Source: Bacteroidota bacterium (GTDB taxonomy: Bacteria; Bacteroidota; Ignavibacteria; UBA10030; SZUA-254). From it: a stretch of 45,700 bases of DNA. The stretch covers positions 1 through 45,700 of the forward strand of contig JASEHD010000008.1 of NCBI GenBank assembly GCA_030019075.1, written 5' to 3'. This document shows, piece by piece, positions 42,653 through 45,700 of the stretch. Positions within the stretch are counted from its first letter, which is position 1, and the number at the start of each line of letters is the position of its first letter. Under the pieces are notes generated by a model. It was not told where the DNA came from. It ran no database searches and saw only the letters and a list, made by a program, of their open reading frames with translations. A program made the translations under genes and the position numbers.

Positions 42653-43771
42653 TCATTCCCACCACGCAATTACTTTTAGCTGTGTATCATTTGCAAGAAA
42701 ACCAGTTGCATTGGAAATTGCTTTTCGAGAAAATGAGAGATATGCATTCCCATTCCCAAGCACATTTCCACTGGGAGTGTTTGTTAACCCGATAATTGCT
42801 CCCCAAAGATTTCCATGGAAACGTACAATATCGTCTACCACTACAATACCCGAAAAGTTCCCTGCTGCATTTTCAAGAACAGCATTTTTTACACTGTTGT
42901 GAATAATGAGAATTCCAGTACCATTTATCGTTGCTGAACTCCACCTATTTTTTGGGGAACTTGTTGGTATCTCAACATATGTAACCCCTCTTAAAGGATA
43001 AGTCAACCGGGTTGGATCAGTAACATATTGACTACCGGCAACCCCACTTTGTGCGATTGCTTTTAATGTACCTTCCGGATATCCATAACTCGGTCCGCCG
43101 AATGCACTATCAGGAGTATTCGGGTAACCATTAGGAAACGACTGATTTTTTTTAACAACAACGGGATTACATGGATTCGTAGGAATATAATCAATACTAT
43201 CAGCAGTGCCTCCTATTTTCGCAGCAGCACTCCCCTCAACAAAAGATGCACCTGTTGTCCAAACTCCATAAGTTCCTTTGCCAGGATTAAATTGATTTGG
43301 AGGAGCAAATTCATCATGGTCTCGTCCATCAAGCGTGATGTTTCCATTAACTTGGTTAGACCCATTAAGTGTGAGTAAACCTTTTACAGAGAGCGGTATA
43401 AATCCATTTGGAAAATAAGCAAATGCTGTGGATGTCGCTTGCTTTTCTATTGATGAACGGTGTTCCACAATACCTGTGGATCGAATTCCAATAGCAGGAA
43501 TACCAGCAAACATTGTATCATAAACATCAACATACACTTTTCCACCAAGCATACTCATTTGTGGAAAACCAGCCCGCCATGTTCTGTTGTAACCGAGTTG
43601 GCGAAGCGCAAGATTGACACCACTTTGTGCAATATTCCGTGCTGTTTGTTGTAAAAAATAATTGTTGAAGTTCGCGGCGATGTTTGTACTGGCAGCTTCA
43701 ATGCGATGAAGAATAATACCAGTGATAATAACAACTCCCGCCACAACAAGAATAATAGCTCGTCCAGGCAT
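42653..43771 (-). CDS. Pilin-like membrane protein, PilX-like, with large extracytoplasmic domain
   Basis: The 372-residue protein has one N-terminal hydrophobic helix (AIILVVAGVVIITGIILH) and a large Gly/Asn/Ser-rich outer part that ends with a region rich in beta strands (GILIIHNSVKNAVLENAAG, SGIVVVDDIVRFHGNLWG). It resembles PilX-like pilus-associated proteins. No canonical GFTLIE prepilin cleavage site is seen. It is last in a three-gene set; the preceding two genes also have N-terminal anchors. Confidence 0.6.
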   Translation of the reverse strand: MPGRAIILVVAGVVIITGIILHRIEAASTNIAANFNNYFLQQTARNIAQSGVNLALRQLGYNRTWRAGFPQMSMLGGKVYVDVYDTMFAGIPAIGIRSTGIVEHRSSIEKQATSTAFAYFPNGFIPLSVKGLLTLNGSNQVNGNITLDGRDHDEFAPPNQFNPGKGTYGVWTTGASFVEGSAAAKIGGTADSIDYIPTNPCNPVVVKKNQSFPNGYPNTPDSAFGGPSYGYPEGTLKAIAQSGVAGSQYVTDPTRLTYPLRGVTYVEIPTSSPKNRWSSATINGTGILIIHNSVKNAVLENAAGNFSGIVVVDDIVRFHGNLWGAIIGLTNTPSGNVLGNGNAYLSFSRKAISNATGFLANDTQLKVIAWWE

Positions 43772-43774
43772 ATA

Positions 43775-44359
43775 TCACCTTAAATTTTTTGGTTTCATAG
43801 TTCTCTCCCAATAAACTCCGGGATTATATTTCAAATATTTCATTGAACTTTCTTTAAATGGAAAAGTGCTTTCAACCGATAAAACGACCGTCAGCGACCT
43901 TATGAGTGAAGGTGTTGGAACAGGATAAGTAGTGAATGGTTGACCTTGAATGTTTTGATAAGTGATCCGAAATTGAGTTATCCCAAGATTAATCCTTTGG
44001 AGAGGCCCGGAATTGAGTTTACGATATAGTATGCGTGTATTTTTATTTTCAAATCCAGATGGATTATTTTTATCAAGATAATATTGGATTGTGTCGATAA
44101 CTCCATTATTATCTACATCGCTCCGGAATCTAATATTAAGTGAGTCGGCAAAGATTATAATATTACTTCCAACTCGATATCCCATTTTTCGAAATTCATA
44201 TTCCATGATATCAGTAAATGCAGTAAGATTTGTCTGGGTAACCAACTTAACTGTTTGAGAAGCCGCACTCTCTGCTACGTTACCATTAAATCCAAAAAGC
44301 ATCATAAGAATGATACCACCGACTACGACCGAACAAACAACATCATAGATAGCGTTCAT
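43775..44359 (-). CDS. Pilin-like membrane protein, PilW-like
   Basis: The 194-residue protein has an N-terminal hydrophobic helix (VVCSVVVGGIILMMLFGF), then a domain with MEYEFRKMGYRVG and DNNGVIDTIQYYLD, which resembles the pseudopilin PilW/GspJ-type pattern. Prepilin cleavage motifs are not obvious. It sits 3 bases before the PilX-like gene in translation order. Confidence 0.6.
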   Translation of the reverse strand: MNAIYDVVCSVVVGGIILMMLFGFNGNVAESAASQTVKLVTQTNLTAFTDIMEYEFRKMGYRVGSNIIIFADSLNIRFRSDVDNNGVIDTIQYYLDKNNPSGFENKNTRILYRKLNSGPLQRINLGITQFRITYQNIQGQPFTTYPVPTPSLIRSLTVVLSVESTFPFKESSMKYLKYNPGVYWERTMKPKNLR

Positions 44360-44366
44360 AAAACAC

Positions 44367-44945
44367 CTAATAAGTAAAAGCGTATGACAGTTTTATTGTA
44401 TCAGCCACCATAGTTCCACTCTCCTCTCGTTGTGCAAAGTATGGACTGGTTATACTAATATCCATTTTTTTAGAAAATGTTTTTATAAATTTTACGGAAT
44501 CGGGATTTGTCTCGCCCGCATAACTTACTGTAACAAAAATCTGATACCCTTCTGCACGTGGTGTATTAACAAGGCGTCTGTATCCGTTATAATCGTCAAT
44601 ATCATTAAAAGCCACCATCGAACGGTAACCACGTGAGATCGGGGAAAATGGCGATTGTGATGACAATGTATCAGGAAATGGTATTGCCTCGCCTGCTTCG
44701 CGTCCTAGTAACGAAGAAGCAGTTAATGAATCAGGTATTAATTGTAATTTATTAACAGTTCGCTGATCGAATGCCTTGGTTTTAGCTTCATCCAACACAG
44801 CTTGTGCGACTGATAATGCTGATATGTAATACTCATTTTCATCTGCAATCTTTGCATTACCAATCAGCAACCGGTTCGAGGAGGTCAATAGTATCCCAAA
44901 AATTATCAACGCACCGAAGACTAATATCATATTATTTCCCATCAT
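44367..44945 (-). CDS. Pilin-like membrane protein, PilV-like
   Basis: The 192-residue protein has an N-terminal membrane helix (ILVFGALIIFGILLTS), an ISALSVAQAVLDEAKTKAFD helix typical of minor pilins, and a beta-rich remainder (GYQIFVTVSYAGE). It is the first gene of the three-gene pilin-like set. The function is inferred only from the N-terminal helix and the neighbouring genes. Confidence 0.55.
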   Translation of the reverse strand: MMGNNMILVFGALIIFGILLTSSNRLLIGNAKIADENEYYISALSVAQAVLDEAKTKAFDQRTVNKLQLIPDSLTASSLLGREAGEAIPFPDTLSSQSPFSPISRGYRSMVAFNDIDDYNGYRRLVNTPRAEGYQIFVTVSYAGETNPDSVKFIKTFSKKMDISITSPYFAQREESGTMVADTIKLSYAFTY

Positions 44946-45363
44946 ATCGTCACCAATTTTATTTTATGGATTTATTTTCTCTTTATATTAACCAAAATAG
45001 GTGGTTAGATATGTATTTTCCATCACCTGCTTACTTTCCGATTTCTCGTTTTACCCATTTATTAAAAAGGAATGAAGTATTTAAGTAGAAATGATGAATA
45101 AGAGGAATTTGTCCACCATGCATTTCAATAACTAGAGACTTTTTAATAATTCTTTAACAAAAAGAAAACTTGTCACGCTGAGTCCACCTAAATGGAATTC
45201 CCCATTTCTCAACAGAAAATGACAATTCTTGAGACTTGTCATTAGGAGCGTGTCGAAGCGTGAAATTGGACCAAAATGTAATGGTTCGCCAGTCTCACCA
45301 TGACTGTTAGCTATTTTTCAGAAGCCTCAACTTCTCCTGTTTTCGTCATTGGGACACCCTGAG
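44946..45363. other. Intergenic region with short repeats near the IS
   Basis: No gene is visible in these 418 bases. TCACGCTGAG at about 45172 has an inverted relative in AGCGTGTCGAAGCGTGA (about 45248-45264), and AATGACAA...TTGTCATT forms an 8-bp stem around 45220-45245. Such words are typical dispersed repeats. The insertion-sequence end should lie near 45330-45363. Confidence 0.5.
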
Positions 45364-45700
45364 TTAAAAGTTTAAGATTTTATTGAGCAATTTTTGTTCG
45401 TCAGTCATCTGTAATGTTACTGTAATATTTTTATTGGATTCGGGTAAAAAAGCATTAATGGCATATATAGTTTGTGATAATTCAGCCACCCTTTTGGTAC
45501 TTAATGGTACTTTCTTCAGCTTCAATCTTCTCTCTAACTCTTTAATTACAGTGTAAGCTACAAAGGCAATACAAATGTGTGCTTCTATTCTGTGTCTAAT
45601 GCGGTGATAAATGGGTCTTACTTTTAAATCAGTTTTAGATATCCTAAATGCTTTTTCTATTTGCCACAAGTTGTTATAGTTATCAATTATATTTTTGGCG
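45364..45700 (-). mobile_element. C-terminal part of an IS4/IS1634-type transposase, cut by the window edge
   Basis: The frame stays open to the last base (AKNIIDNYNNLWQIEKAFRI), so the gene begins outside the window. The visible region LWQIEKAFRISKTDLKVRPIYHRIRHRIEAH contains the family's YREK-like/E-x-x-x-R end of the DDE domain, followed by a short helical tail. The track start at 45669 is an internal TTG. Whether the copy is intact cannot be judged. Confidence 0.8.

Noticed and set aside
1-45700. CRISPR array
   Set aside because: No regularly spaced direct repeats with unique spacers were seen; the repeats present are hairpins or short tandem words.

Overview
The window looks like a chromosomal segment of a member of the Bacteroidota/Chlorobiota-Ignavibacteriota group. 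The pointers are a TonB-dependent receptor with an N-terminal carboxypeptidase-regulatory-like domain paired with a DUF4249-type lipoprotein, AT-rich intergenic DNA with TTTG-type promoter elements, split transketolase subunits, and a HisRS of the KPEMTA type. This is inference from gene content; no marker phylogeny was possible. Most genes are ordinary housekeeping genes, but the left end, the 10.9-19.4 kb stretch and the right end are accessory or degraded.

Layout. (1) 21-5991, plus strand: a tight operon encoding an Hsp70/actin-fold ATPase split into two ORFs, a single-pass membrane protein, a MotA/TolQ/ExbB-like protein with a long cytoplasmic helical tail, and a MotB/OmpA-like protein. 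The last two resemble the ZorA/ZorB motor of Zorya defence, but no Zorya nuclease or helicase is present; this is the best candidate for an undescribed system. (2) 6310-9409: TonB receptor plus lipoprotein. (3) 9526-16172: amino-acid and C4/C3 metabolism: a tryptophanase/tyrosine phenol-lyase family enzyme, an FmdB-type zinc ribbon broken by an amber codon, an aminotransferase coupled to ATP-PEP carboxykinase, and a malic enzyme broken by two in-frame stops. (4) 16172-19390: hairpin repeats, a secreted trypsin-like protease, a CD-NTase/OAS-like nucleotidyltransferase, a transposase remnant and small orphan ORFs. (5) 19444-24860, minus strand: grpE-dnaJ-comEA-like-pilM-like-rsmD-coaD-aspC operon. 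(6) 25027-37896, minus strand: lysine 6-transaminase and an aldehyde dehydrogenase (probable lysine catabolism), purB, a DegP/HtrA protease, transketolase C and N subunits separated by a DUF2283/DUF4258 pair, plsY, rlmB-type methyltransferase, lgt, hisS and a PTS-EIIA-like gene. (7) 38017-41884: a Cys/Met PLP enzyme, a MjaI-type restriction-modification pair and larB. (8) 42045-45700: a MerR-type regulator, tRNA-Pro(GGG), three pilin-like membrane proteins, and the C-terminal end of an IS transposase cut by the window edge.

A recurrent theme is genes that are intact apart from a single nonsense codon or frameshift (FmdB, malic enzyme, DUF4258, perhaps the ATPase). They could be recent pseudogenes, assembly errors or recoding; raw reads would decide. 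Family assignments come from recognising motifs in the translations; no database search was run.
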